Shown: positions 1-6,760, counted from the first letter of the stretch. The stretch: DNA of 6,909 bases from Actinomycetes bacterium (GCA_023432565.1 JAEYUL010000174.1:1-6909), one strand, 5' to 3'. Program-made: numbers and translations. The notes: a model not told the origin generated them from the sequence alone.

Positions 1-1147
1 CGTCCGCAGCCCCCGCAGCGGTGTCGCCCGACGACCCCGGCGCGCCGTCCGGTCCGGCCGCGGCGTCACCGGCGGGGCTCGCGGCTCCCGCCGACACGGC
101 GGCGGGCAGCGCGCCCGCAGGGACCACCTGGACCGTGACGTCCGACGGGTCGCTGGCCGTCACCACCCCGGACACGCGCACACCCTCGTCGGCGTCGTCG
201 GTGCCGCTGCCGTTGGTGCCGCTGCCGTCGGTGCCACCGTCGCTGCCGCCGCCTGCCGCACCACCACCCGCGTCACCGCCGGTCCCGGGCGCACCACCGG
301 GCTCGCCGGACGTCGGACCGGGCGTGGCCGGAGCGGTGCGCCTGGCCTGCTCGTCGACGCTGCGTCCCGAGCCGGAGAACCGGTCGGACAACCACGGCAG
401 CGCCGCGAGCACCATCGTGACCCACAGCACGGACACGCCGAGGACCGCGACCACCCGCAGCGCCGAGCCCGGCAGCAGGGGGCGAGCGGTGAACACCGCG
501 TCGGCGCGCTGCGGGGCGCTCTCACCCGTGGCCGTGACGTGGAACGCGGCGCGGCGCCTGCCGCCGAAGACGCGCGCCCGCGCGACTCCCGCACGCCCGC
601 CGATCCGCACGCTCTGGTGCGGACCCACCTCGAGCGCGGCGGCGTCCAGCCGCACGAACGCGCCCGCGTCGGCGCGCGCGTCGAGCGCGACCCGTGCGGG
701 ACGGTCCCCGGTGTTGGCCAGCACCACCTGCACGCGCGACGAGCGCACCCCCGCGGACTCGGCGGGCTCGACGGACAGCAGCAGGCCGCTGACGCCGTCG
801 ACCCGCAGCGAGCCGTCGGCGAGCGTCGTCGCGCGGTCGCCGCCCGCGGGTGCCTCGTGCGACTCGACCGCGACGACGAACGGGTAGTCGCCGGGCGCCG
901 CGCCCACGGGCGGCAGCAGCGCGAGCTCGACCGTGACGGTGGCGTCCGGCACGACCCCGGGCACGGTCACGGGCGCGGGCAGCCAGCCGCCCTCGAGCCC
1001 GACGACCGAGATCGTCAGGTCGCGCGGGCTCGCCGTGACGTTGCGGGCGTGCACGCGCAGGAGCGCGGCCTCGCCGGGTGTCGCGTGCGCACCGGGCTCG
1101 ACCAGCACGGAGGTCGCGACGCGCGCCGGTCGCGGTGACTTCGCCAT
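1..1147 (-). CDS. Partial single-pass membrane protein with N-terminal Ig-like domains; third paralog of the operon (3' end outside window)
   Basis: The frame starting at the ATG at 1147-1145 (MAKSPRPARVATSVLVEPG) stays open for 382 codons to the left edge, so the stop and C-terminus are missing. A GAGGAGA Shine-Dalgarno lies 5 bases upstream of the start. There is no signal peptide. Residues 1-96 and about 118-222 look like two Ig-like beta-sandwich domains; the second carries an ANTGD turn (144-148) that aligns with HNDGN and HNEGN in the two upstream paralogs. Residues 229-251 form one hydrophobic helix (VVAVLGVSVLWVTMVLAAL). A Gly/Ser/Thr/Asp-rich linker follows (about 265-322), then RVSGVVTASDPSDVTVQVV (324-342), which resembles the start of a carboxypeptidase-regulatory-like repeat. 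No catalytic motif and no cysteine are visible. Relatives of this type are, as I recall, often labelled 'hydrolytic protein', which nothing in this sequence supports. A structural or anchoring role in an eCIS locus is inferred from context. Confidence 0.88.
   Translation of the reverse strand, partial: MAKSPRPARVATSVLVEPGAHATPGEAALLRVHARNVTASPRDLTISVVGLEGGWLPAPVTVPGVVPDATVTVELALLPPVGAAPGDYPFVVAVESHEAPAGGDRATTLADGSLRVDGVSGLLLSVEPAESAGVRSSRVQVVLANTGDRPARVALDARADAGAFVRLDAAALEVGPHQSVRIGGRAGVARARVFGGRRRAAFHVTATGESAPQRADAVFTARPLLPGSALRVVAVLGVSVLWVTMVLAALPWLSDRFSGSGRSVDEQARRTAPATPGPTSGEPGGAPGTGGDAGGGAAGGGSDGGTDGSGTNGSGTDDADEGVRVSGVVTASDPSDVTVQVVPAGALPAAVSAGAASPAGDAAAGPDGAPGSSGDTAAGAAD
197..241 (-). 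repeat. 15-bp tandem repeat encoding a GSGT(D/N) linker
   Basis: Three consecutive 15-base units (197-211, 212-226, 227-241) read on the plus strand as GTCGGTGCCGCTGCC, GTTGGTGCCGCTGCC and the diverged GTCGGTGCCACCGTC. The first two differ at one base. In the gene's frame they encode the pentapeptides GSGTD, GSGTN and DGGTD, around residues 303-317 of the protein, just outside the membrane helix. Low-complexity linkers built from such short units can vary in length by slippage. Confidence 0.8.
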
Positions 1148-1151
1148 GCGC

Positions 1152-1158
1152 TCTCCTC
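1152..1158 (-). promoter_or_regulatory. Ribosome binding site of the third membrane protein
   Basis: GAGGAGA on the minus strand lies 5 bases before the ATG at 1147. It is the main reason for choosing this start. It sits inside the 35-base gap after the upstream stop codon at 1185-1183. The second and third genes, which overlap their upstream neighbours, lack so clear a site. Confidence 0.8.
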
Positions 1159-1182
1159 GTGCTCGGTGGTGGTCGGTTCGGG

Positions 1183-3711
1183 TCAGGAACGTCGGATCGT
1201 GATCGGTACGTCGAGCTGGTCGCTGGGTCCGAGGGTCAGCGGTGCCGACGTCGCCAGGACGCTTCCGTCGACGGTCACCCGGACCTCGACGATGTAGTTC
1301 TCCGGGGCGTCCACGTCCTCGAACGCGTAGCGCCCCCGGTCGTCGGTCGTCGTGGTCGCCACCGGCCCCGCCGCCGTGCCGTACTCCGACGCGCGGTACA
1401 GCAGGACGGCCAGGCCGTCTCCGTCCCCGCCGGCCGCGTACCTGACGCGACCGGCGATGCGGGCCGGCGCGACGAGCGTCGGCGAGACCTCGACGCGCTG
1501 CGCGGCGGCCAGGACGACGATCTCGGAGGTCGCGCGCGTCCCGGCGCGCGAGAACGTGACGGTGTACGTGCCGGGGTCGAGGCCCTCGACGACGTACGAG
1601 CCCACCTCGCCCTCGGGCGTCGAGGCGGTGTGGACCACGCGCTGCGCGCTGCCCGAGCTGACCGTGACCCGCACGTTGCCCGCCGGCACGGGAGCCGCGC
1701 CCTCGGTGGGCGGCTGGTCGACGACCCCGTAGATCGTCGCGGTCGCCGGCCGCAGCGTGACGTCGACCGCCGTGGCCGACGCCGCCCCCGCCGTCACGTT
1801 GCCGAACGCGTCGATGCTCACCGCGAGCACCTGGGACTCGAGGTCGGCGCGCGAGAACGTCACCGTGTACGTGCTCGGCACGCGCAGCCCGCTCAGGCTC
1901 CAGCGACCCACGGGGTCCGTGGACTGGGTGACGGTCTGCAGCGTCAGCGCGCCGTCGGTGACGGTCACGTCCACCCCGTCCGCGCGGCCGCCCGCGACCT
2001 GCACGAGCCCGCCGAGCGTCGCCTGGTCCCGGCCCAGGACCACGTCGACGCCCGTGAGGGTCTGCGCCGCCGTGAGCGTGAGGTTCAGCGTCGCGGGTGC
2101 GTAGCCGTCGGCGGACACGACGACCGTGTACGCGCCGGGGGTCGGCAGCCCGCGCAGGACGAACGAGCCGACAGCGTCCTGCGTGAGGGAGACGGTCTCG
2201 ACGACGACCTGCCCGCTCGTCGCCACCACCGTCGCGCCCGGGACCGGGCCGGCGAAGCCCGAGACGGTCCCCGCGATCGAGCCGTCACCCTGCACGAGCG
2301 CGAGCCGCACCCCCGTGCGGTCCTCCCCTGCGGCCACGTCGACACGCTGCACCGACGACGCGAAGCCCTCCTTCGTGACCACCAGGTCGTACACCCCCGG
2401 CGAGGGCAGGTCCGAGATCTCGAACGTGCCCTCCGCGCCGACGGGCACGGTGCGCACGACCGCACCCGACGTCGGGACCGCGGGGGCCTCTCCGGGCTCC
2501 GGTGCGGTCCCCTCGAGCGGCCCGGTGTCCAGCGGCAGCTCGACGGTGAGGATCGCACCCGCGACGTCGGTCCCGGTGACCGTGCCCGCGAGCGTCGCCG
2601 GGACGCCGCCGACCAGCACCCGCAGCCCGCCCACCGACTGCCCCGTCTGCACGGCGACGGCCTGCGCGTCGCCCTGCGTGGGCGCGGCCGGGTACCAGGT
2701 CTCGTCGAACCCGGCGCCCCGCACGCGCAGCGTGTACTGCCCCGCCGGGAGCCGGGCGAGGACGAACGAGCCGTCGTCGCCGGTCGCGGTCGTCAGGATC
2801 GGCTGGGCAGGGTCGTCCGCGAACGCCTCGACGGACACGTCCGCGACGCCGCCGCCGGTGGAGAGGTCCGTGACCGAACCGGACAGCGACGACGTCCCCG
2901 TGGCCGCCCGCTGGTCGCGCGCCTGGGCGACCTGCAGCGCGAGGTCGCGGTCCGCGGCCGAGCGCCCGACCACCGAGCTCAGCGCGATCGTCACGACGAC
3001 GGCGAACGTGGTCAGGGCCAGGAGCAGCCCGAGCAGCGCGAGGACCCCGCGGGCGAACCGCGGCTTCTGCACGAACACGCCCGCCGCCGCCGGCGGTGCG
3101 TCCGCCGCAGGGGCGTTCGGACCGTCGAGCCGCAGCTCGAACGGCCGCATCCGCGGGTCGCCGACGAGGGGGCGCCGCGCACGCGCCTGCAGGGCCAGCG
3201 CGATGCTCTGCCCGGGCGGGACGTCGAACGTCTCGGGCCGGAACGAGAAGGCGGTCGCCGCCTCCGGGTCGCGTGCCACGACGCGCCCCACCTGACGCGT
3301 GTTGCCCTCGTTGTGCACGAGCACCGAGAAGACCGCGGCGGCGCCGCCGGTCACGGTGGGCGGGTCGAGCCGCACGCTCGTGCGCGGTGCGGGCGGCACG
3401 TCGAGCACGACGTCCTGCACCGCGATCGCGCCGTCGTCGGCCAGGTCGCGCACCTGCAACGCGACGCGACGCTCACCCGCGGGCAGCCCCTCGGGCAGCG
3501 TGAGCGTCACGACGACCGCCGCCGTCTCCTCGGGGAACAGCCGCAGCTCGGGCTCGTCGAGCCGCACCCACGACGGGTCGGCGCCCAGCACCCGCACCGA
3601 GTAGCCCGCGATCAGCGCGGACGTGTTGGTGACGACGGCCGTGACGGTCGTGGGCACGCCGGGCTGCACGACGAGGCGGCGGGGTGAGATGTCGAGGTGC
3701 ACGTCAGCCAC
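1183..3711 (-). CDS. Single-pass membrane protein: two Ig-like domains, TM helix, six carboxypeptidase-regulatory-like repeats
   Basis: 842 residues from GTG 3711 (read as MADVHLDISPRRLVVQPG). Residues about 1-106 and 110-205 are Ig-like beta-sandwich domains, the second with the turn HNEGN (133-137). Residues 222-247 form a membrane helix preceded by KPRFAR, which places the N-terminus inside. There is no signal peptide. After a short Ala/Arg/Asp-rich segment (249-273) come about six repeats, near 275-365, 370-470, 475-558, 562-655, 657-745 and 750-838. Each has an early strand like SLSGSVTD or SIAGTVSG and a late signature such as GLPTPGAYTVVV. The first repeat contains GFDETWYP (334-341). 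The protein has no cysteine and no recognisable enzyme motif. The start overlaps the upstream gene by 8 bases with no strong Shine-Dalgarno; GTG 3702 and ATG 3744 are alternative starts. The family match to carboxypeptidase-regulatory-like domains is by eye. A membrane anchor or stalk role in an eCIS operon is inference. Confidence 0.93.
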   Translation of the reverse strand: MADVHLDISPRRLVVQPGVPTTVTAVVTNTSALIAGYSVRVLGADPSWVRLDEPELRLFPEETAAVVVTLTLPEGLPAGERRVALQVRDLADDGAIAVQDVVLDVPPAPRTSVRLDPPTVTGGAAAVFSVLVHNEGNTRQVGRVVARDPEAATAFSFRPETFDVPPGQSIALALQARARRPLVGDPRMRPFELRLDGPNAPAADAPPAAAGVFVQKPRFARGVLALLGLLLALTTFAVVVTIALSSVVGRSAADRDLALQVAQARDQRAATGTSSLSGSVTDLSTGGGVADVSVEAFADDPAQPILTTATGDDGSFVLARLPAGQYTLRVRGAGFDETWYPAAPTQGDAQAVAVQTGQSVGGLRVLVGGVPATLAGTVTGTDVAGAILTVELPLDTGPLEGTAPEPGEAPAVPTSGAVVRTVPVGAEGTFEISDLPSPGVYDLVVTKEGFASSVQRVDVAAGEDRTGVRLALVQGDGSIAGTVSGFAGPVPGATVVATSGQVVVETVSLTQDAVGSFVLRGLPTPGAYTVVVSADGYAPATLNLTLTAAQTLTGVDVVLGRDQATLGGLVQVAGGRADGVDVTVTDGALTLQTVTQSTDPVGRWSLSGLRVPSTYTVTFSRADLESQVLAVSIDAFGNVTAGAASATAVDVTLRPATATIYGVVDQPPTEGAAPVPAGNVRVTVSSGSAQRVVHTASTPEGEVGSYVVEGLDPGTYTVTFSRAGTRATSEIVVLAAAQRVEVSPTLVAPARIAGRVRYAAGGDGDGLAVLLYRASEYGTAAGPVATTTTDDRGRYAFEDVDAPENYIVEVRVTVDGSVLATSAPLTLGPSDQLDVPITIRRS

Positions 3712-5917
3712 CCACCGGAAGGTCGCGCACGGTCGGCTCGGCACCGCCCACGACGTCGACGACCGACGTCGCGACGACCACGTCGCCGACCACGACCGTC
3801 ACCGTGTACGTCCCGGCGGGCAGGTCGGGCAGCACGTACGTGCCGGTGCCGTGGTCGCCGCCCTGCGTCGTCGTCGTCGTGCGCACCTGCGTGCCGTCCG
3901 TCGCCCGCACCGTCACACCGACCAGGCCCGTGCCGTCCTGCGTGACGCGCCCGGTCAGCGTGCCGACCGCGGACGGCAGCGTGACGGACACCGGCTGCGC
4001 GGGGCCGCTCGCGGGGATCGTGACGGGCACGGTCACCGGCTCGTAGCCGGCCTTGACGAACGTGAGGGTGACCGAGCCGCCCGTGGGCAGGCCCGTGAGC
4101 GTGAACTGCCCCACCGTGCCCGCGGTCAGCGTCGTCGTGCTCACCCCCGACTGTGCGCCGCCCGCCGAGACGGCCACGCCGCCCAGGCCTTGGCCCGCCG
4201 CGTCGACGACGACGCCCGTCACGGTCCCGGTGCCGCCGCGCAGCGCCACCGACAGGTCGGTCCGCAGCTCGCCGGGCCCCAGCGCGACCACCGCGGTCGT
4301 CGTGCCGAAGCCCTCCTTGCTGAAGGTCAGCACGTACGTCCCGGGCGTCGGCAGGTTCGGCAGGACGAACCGCCCGACGGACCCGACCGTGGGCGTGCCC
4401 ACCACGAGCTCCTTGCCCTCGATCGTCGTGCTGACCTTGACGCCGCCGAGCGGCGTGGTGCCGTCGGTCACGACCCCCGCGATCGATCCCGTGCCGGCGC
4501 CGAGCCGCACGTCGAGCGCGAACCGCTCCTGGCCGCCGAGCACGCGCTCGGTCGTCGTCGTCGGCTGGTAGCCCTCGGCGGCGAACGTCAGCTCGTACGT
4601 TCCCGGCGCGGGCAGGTCCGCGAACGCGTACCCGCCCTCGGCGTCGGCGGTGGTCTGCCACTGCTGCGCCGGGTCGGCGCCGCTCCACGCGGGCCGCGCG
4701 GTGACCGTGACCTCGACGTCGTCCTCGTCGTCCAGCAGCACCTGACCTGCCAGCGTCGCGGGGTGACCTGTGATCGTCAGGTCCGTGCCCTCCTGGACGG
4801 CCCGGGCGACCGCCTCGACCTCCTGCGCGGACAGCTCGGAGACCGCCTGCGGGTACCAGACCTCGTCGTAGCCGTCCGCGACGACGCGCAGCAGGTACGC
4901 ACCCGGGAACAGGCCCGACATGGTGTACGTGCCGTCCGCCTGCGTGGCCGCGGACGAGACCGGAACCAGCCCGTCGCGGCCCTCGCGCAGGGCGACGACC
5001 GTCATCCGGCCGACCCCCTGCCCGTCCGCCGCGCCGAGCACGGTGCCCGAGATCGTCGCCCCGACGCCGGCGGGCAGCGGGCCGTCCTTGGCGATGGCGC
5101 CCGCAGGCGACCCGCCCGCGTCGACCGCGGCGCTGCCCTGCGCCTGCGTCGCGGCGAAGAACGAGGCCGGCGCGACCTTGGTGTAGGGGTCGGCACCGAG
5201 CACCTGCTTGGTGCCGAGCAGGAACGCGAGGGCCCAGGCCGCGACGATCGCGAGCAGGATCAGCGCGGTCATGAGCCCCCGGCTCACGGTCGAGCGCTGC
5301 CGCAGCAGCAGGGCGATCGAGCCTGCGGCGCCGGCGGCCTCGGCGTGCACCTGCACCGCGCGGTCGCGGTCGCTGCCCAGCAGCTGGCGCGGGCCCTTGA
5401 CCAGCACCGTCGCCGTCCCACGGCCGCCGGGCGGGACCGCGAGCGTCGACGGGGAGATCGTCGTGCGGACCGTGCGGTCGCCGTCCTGGGACCGCAGGGC
5501 GACGTCGAGCGGCACGTTGCCGTCGTTGTGCACCGCGAGCGTGAACGCCCCGCGCCCGCGCGTGCGCACGATCGTCGGCGTCGCGTCGAGGCGCAGCGCG
5601 GGGCGCGCCGGGACGACGAGGTCGACGTCGTGGTACGCCTCGCGGCCGCCCGCGGCACGACCGGCGACGACGAACGTCACCGGGTACGTGCCCGCGGGGA
5701 ACGTGGGCGGCAGCCCGACGGTCAGCGTGAGCGCGCCCACCGCGTCCGGGAACAGCGCGAGAGCCTCGGGCTCGGCGACGAGGCTGGCCTCGGGGACACC
5801 GAGTGCGCGCACCTGCAGCGACTCGATGACCTCGGAGGTGTTGACCACCTCGAGCGGCACCACACCCGAGCCGCCCGGCACCACGTCCAGCCGGTCGACG
5901 GTACTGCTGACCCTCAT
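3704..5917 (-). CDS. Single-pass membrane protein: two Ig-like domains, TM helix, five carboxypeptidase-regulatory-like repeats
   Basis: 737 residues from ATG 5917 (MRVSSTVDRLDVVPGGSG). Residues 1-105 and 107-197 look like Ig-like beta-sandwich domains, the second with HNDGN (130-134) and a GPRQLLGSDRDR segment that aligns with ARRPLVGDPRMR of the next gene. A membrane helix spans 214-235 (GLMTALILLAIVAAWALAFLLG) and is preceded by RQRSTVSR, predicting N-in/C-out topology. An Ala/Gly-rich linker (236-285) leads to five carboxypeptidase-regulatory-like repeats near 287-383, 384-470, 475-560, 562-647 and 651-730, with signatures such as LPTPGTYVLTF and LPAGTYTVTV. The first repeat has GYDEVWYP (349-356), shared with the downstream paralog. 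No cysteine, signal peptide or active-site motif is seen. The start overlaps the DUF4255 stop as ATGA, with no good Shine-Dalgarno, implying translational coupling. A longer frame to 6055 lies inside the DUF4255 gene and is not favoured. The role is unknown; association with the eCIS is inferred from the operon. Confidence 0.93.
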   Translation of the reverse strand: MRVSSTVDRLDVVPGGSGVVPLEVVNTSEVIESLQVRALGVPEASLVAEPEALALFPDAVGALTLTVGLPPTFPAGTYPVTFVVAGRAAGGREAYHDVDLVVPARPALRLDATPTIVRTRGRGAFTLAVHNDGNVPLDVALRSQDGDRTVRTTISPSTLAVPPGGRGTATVLVKGPRQLLGSDRDRAVQVHAEAAGAAGSIALLLRQRSTVSRGLMTALILLAIVAAWALAFLLGTKQVLGADPYTKVAPASFFAATQAQGSAAVDAGGSPAGAIAKDGPLPAGVGATISGTVLGAADGQGVGRMTVVALREGRDGLVPVSSAATQADGTYTMSGLFPGAYLLRVVADGYDEVWYPQAVSELSAQEVEAVARAVQEGTDLTITGHPATLAGQVLLDDEDDVEVTVTARPAWSGADPAQQWQTTADAEGGYAFADLPAPGTYELTFAAEGYQPTTTTERVLGGQERFALDVRLGAGTGSIAGVVTDGTTPLGGVKVSTTIEGKELVVGTPTVGSVGRFVLPNLPTPGTYVLTFSKEGFGTTTAVVALGPGELRTDLSVALRGGTGTVTGVVVDAAGQGLGGVAVSAGGAQSGVSTTTLTAGTVGQFTLTGLPTGGSVTLTFVKAGYEPVTVPVTIPASGPAQPVSVTLPSAVGTLTGRVTQDGTGLVGVTVRATDGTQVRTTTTTQGGDHGTGTYVLPDLPAGTYTVTVVVGDVVVATSVVDVVGGAEPTVRDLPVGG
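5914..5917 (-). other. ATGA stop/start overlap between the DUF4255 gene and the first membrane protein
   Basis: On the minus strand the bases 5917-5914 read ATGA: ATG starts the downstream gene and TGA ends the DUF4255 gene. The region just upstream (ending GGGCGCCCGTCC) has no convincing Shine-Dalgarno, so termination-reinitiation coupling is the likely way the second gene is translated. Confidence 0.85.
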
Positions 5918-6477
5918 GGACGGGCGCCCAGCCGGCTCGTGACGGGCTCGATGCTGGTGACCGCCGGCGGAGCGACCTGCCAGCCGTAGGCGTCGGCGGC
6001 CACCAGCGCGGTGAGCGTGAACGACGCCTTGACCTGCCCGCCCAGGGACGACCACAGCTCGCGCGGGCGGTTGAGCTCGTCGCTGGCGACCACCAGCTGC
6101 ACCGGTGAGGCCGCAGGCCGCGGCAGGTGCTCGGCGGGCAGCACCTGGTGCGCGAGCATGCAGGTCAGGACGTCACCGAGCAGGCTGTGCTCGTCGCGCG
6201 GCGAACCCGCCCACGCGCTGACGAGGTAGCCGAGCTGGACGATCGGCAGCGGGAACCGGCGCTCGGTGCCCCGCTCACCGGGACGGTTCGCCGACGCGCG
6301 CGGCGGCTGGTTGCTGCGGTTGACCTGGTAGAGGAACAGGTTCACCGTGAGGCGGTTGACCTGCGCGGACCACGTGCCCGACGGCGGCTCGAACGACACG
6401 TCCCCGACGTCCTCGGGCAGCGGGAGCGCGGCTCGCAGCAGGCGCTCGAGACCCTCGTCGACGGTGGGGATCAGCAT
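5914..6477 (-). CDS. DUF4255 / Pvc16 N-terminal family protein, eCIS tail-end component
   Basis: 187 residues from ATG 6477 (MLIPTVDEGLERLLRAALPL). Family features read by eye are the N-terminal helix followed by DVSFEPPSG and W36, then TVNLFLYQVNRSNQPPR (44-60), QLGYLVSAWAG (81-91) running into SPRDEHSLLGDVL, and RELWSSLGGQVKASFTLTAL (139-158). This pattern is typical of DUF4255 proteins, the Afp16/Pvc16 group of contractile injection particles, which is thought to act at the distal (cap) end of the sheath-tube assembly in the cytoplasm. Length fits the single-domain family. The start is set by GGAGGGGA 8 bases upstream. An in-frame extension to 6759 would add 94 Arg/Cys/Pro-rich residues unlike the family and overlap the promoter region. 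The gene is first in the leftward operon and its TGA overlaps the next ATG. The family assignment is strong; the eCIS role is established for relatives and inferred here. Confidence 0.93.
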   Translation of the reverse strand: MLIPTVDEGLERLLRAALPLPEDVGDVSFEPPSGTWSAQVNRLTVNLFLYQVNRSNQPPRASANRPGERGTERRFPLPIVQLGYLVSAWAGSPRDEHSLLGDVLTCMLAHQVLPAEHLPRPAASPVQLVVASDELNRPRELWSSLGGQVKASFTLTALVAADAYGWQVAPPAVTSIEPVTSRLGARP

Positions 6478-6485
6478 CGTGCGAC

Positions 6486-6493
6486 TCCCCTCC
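6486..6493 (-). promoter_or_regulatory. Ribosome binding site of the DUF4255 gene
   Basis: GGAGGGGA on the minus strand ends 8 bases before the ATG at 6477. It supports the 187-residue product over the 281-residue frame that begins at 6759. Confidence 0.8.
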
Positions 6494-6613
6494 GTGTGTG
6501 GCGCCGGCGCCGACGTCGGGACCTGCGGTGCACGCCGTCGGCTGCACGCCCGGTCGGCGGCGGCGTCGGACTCTCGCGCGCGCGACCGGCACCTGGCGGA
6601 ACCAGGACACCTG

Positions 6614-6619
6614 ACGCTA
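6614..6619 (-). promoter_or_regulatory. Candidate -10 element for the leftward operon
   Basis: TAGCGT on the minus strand fits the loose actinobacterial TANNNT pattern and would start transcription near 6607, giving a leader of about 130 bases before ATG 6477. No good TTGAC-like -35 sits 16-19 bases upstream (the 17-spaced hexamer is TGCCCG). If real, the promoter probably needs an activator or another sigma factor. Confidence 0.3.
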
Positions 6620-6642
6620 GGAGCCGGCCGCGCCCGCGGGCA

Positions 6643-6659
6643 TCGGTAATCGCTACCGA
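6643..6659. promoter_or_regulatory. Perfect inverted repeat TCGGTA-N5-TACCGA, candidate operator
   Basis: The arms TCGGTA (6643-6648) and TACCGA (6654-6659) are perfect inverted copies around a 5-base spacer ATCGC. The arms are AT-richer than the surrounding sequence. The centre at 6651 is about 44 bases upstream of the start site proposed from the candidate -10, a usual position for an activator that overlaps the -35 region. A dimeric helix-turn-helix regulator is the natural reader; its identity is unknown. Confidence 0.5.
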
Positions 6660-6687
6660 AGTTGCCCGCGCGGGGCTCCTCGCGGTT

Positions 6688-6708
6688 CCGTCCGGGCTGG
6701 TCGGACGG
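6688..6708. repeat. 7-bp inverted repeat with 7-base loop (CCGTCCG / CGGACGG)
   Basis: CCGTCCG (6688-6694) and CGGACGG (6702-6708) are perfect inverted copies around GGCTGGT. It could form a hairpin or be a second protein-binding site, 62 bases before the rightward start codon. There is no U-tract, so it is not a typical terminator. Its position beside a weak rightward -10-like CATGAT (6709-6714) would suit a control site. Confidence 0.4.
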
Positions 6709-6760
6709 CATGATCGGCCCGACGAGCGACGGGCCGTGACCCCCGCCGCGCCACACCACC

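Noticed and set aside
21..887. 288-codon plus-strand frame near the left edge
   Set aside because: Pro/Ser/Ala/Thr-rich shadow of the partial third membrane protein, whose minus-strand frame is open to the edge and has a strong ribosome binding site and a TM helix.
1078..3687. 869-codon open frame on the plus strand
   Set aside because: Its product is dominated by Arg, His, Asp and Gly with no domain pattern. It is antisense to the 842-residue protein, which shows clear beta-sandwich repeats and a TM helix. Long antisense frames are common at this GC content.
3863..3883. Short GTC triplet run
   Set aside because: It simply encodes consecutive threonines in a surface repeat loop; too short to call a microsatellite.
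3623..5989. 788-codon open frame on the plus strand
   Set aside because: Arg/Asp/His-rich shadow of the 737-residue membrane protein; no recognisable domain and no supporting ribosome binding site.
5918..6055. 46-residue upstream extension of the 737-residue protein
   Set aside because: Lies wholly within the DUF4255 coding sequence and is Arg/Gly/His-rich; the ATGA overlap gives a better start that aligns with the paralogs.
6574..6585. Alternating CG palindrome (TCGCGCGCGCGA)
   Set aside because: Short and expected by chance in sequence this GC-rich; no support for a Z-DNA or regulatory role.
6478..6759. 94-residue N-terminal extension of the DUF4255 protein
   Set aside because: The added residues are Arg/Cys/Pro-rich, unlike the family, and would cover the promoter region and the inverted repeats. 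The GGAGGGGA site favours ATG 6477.
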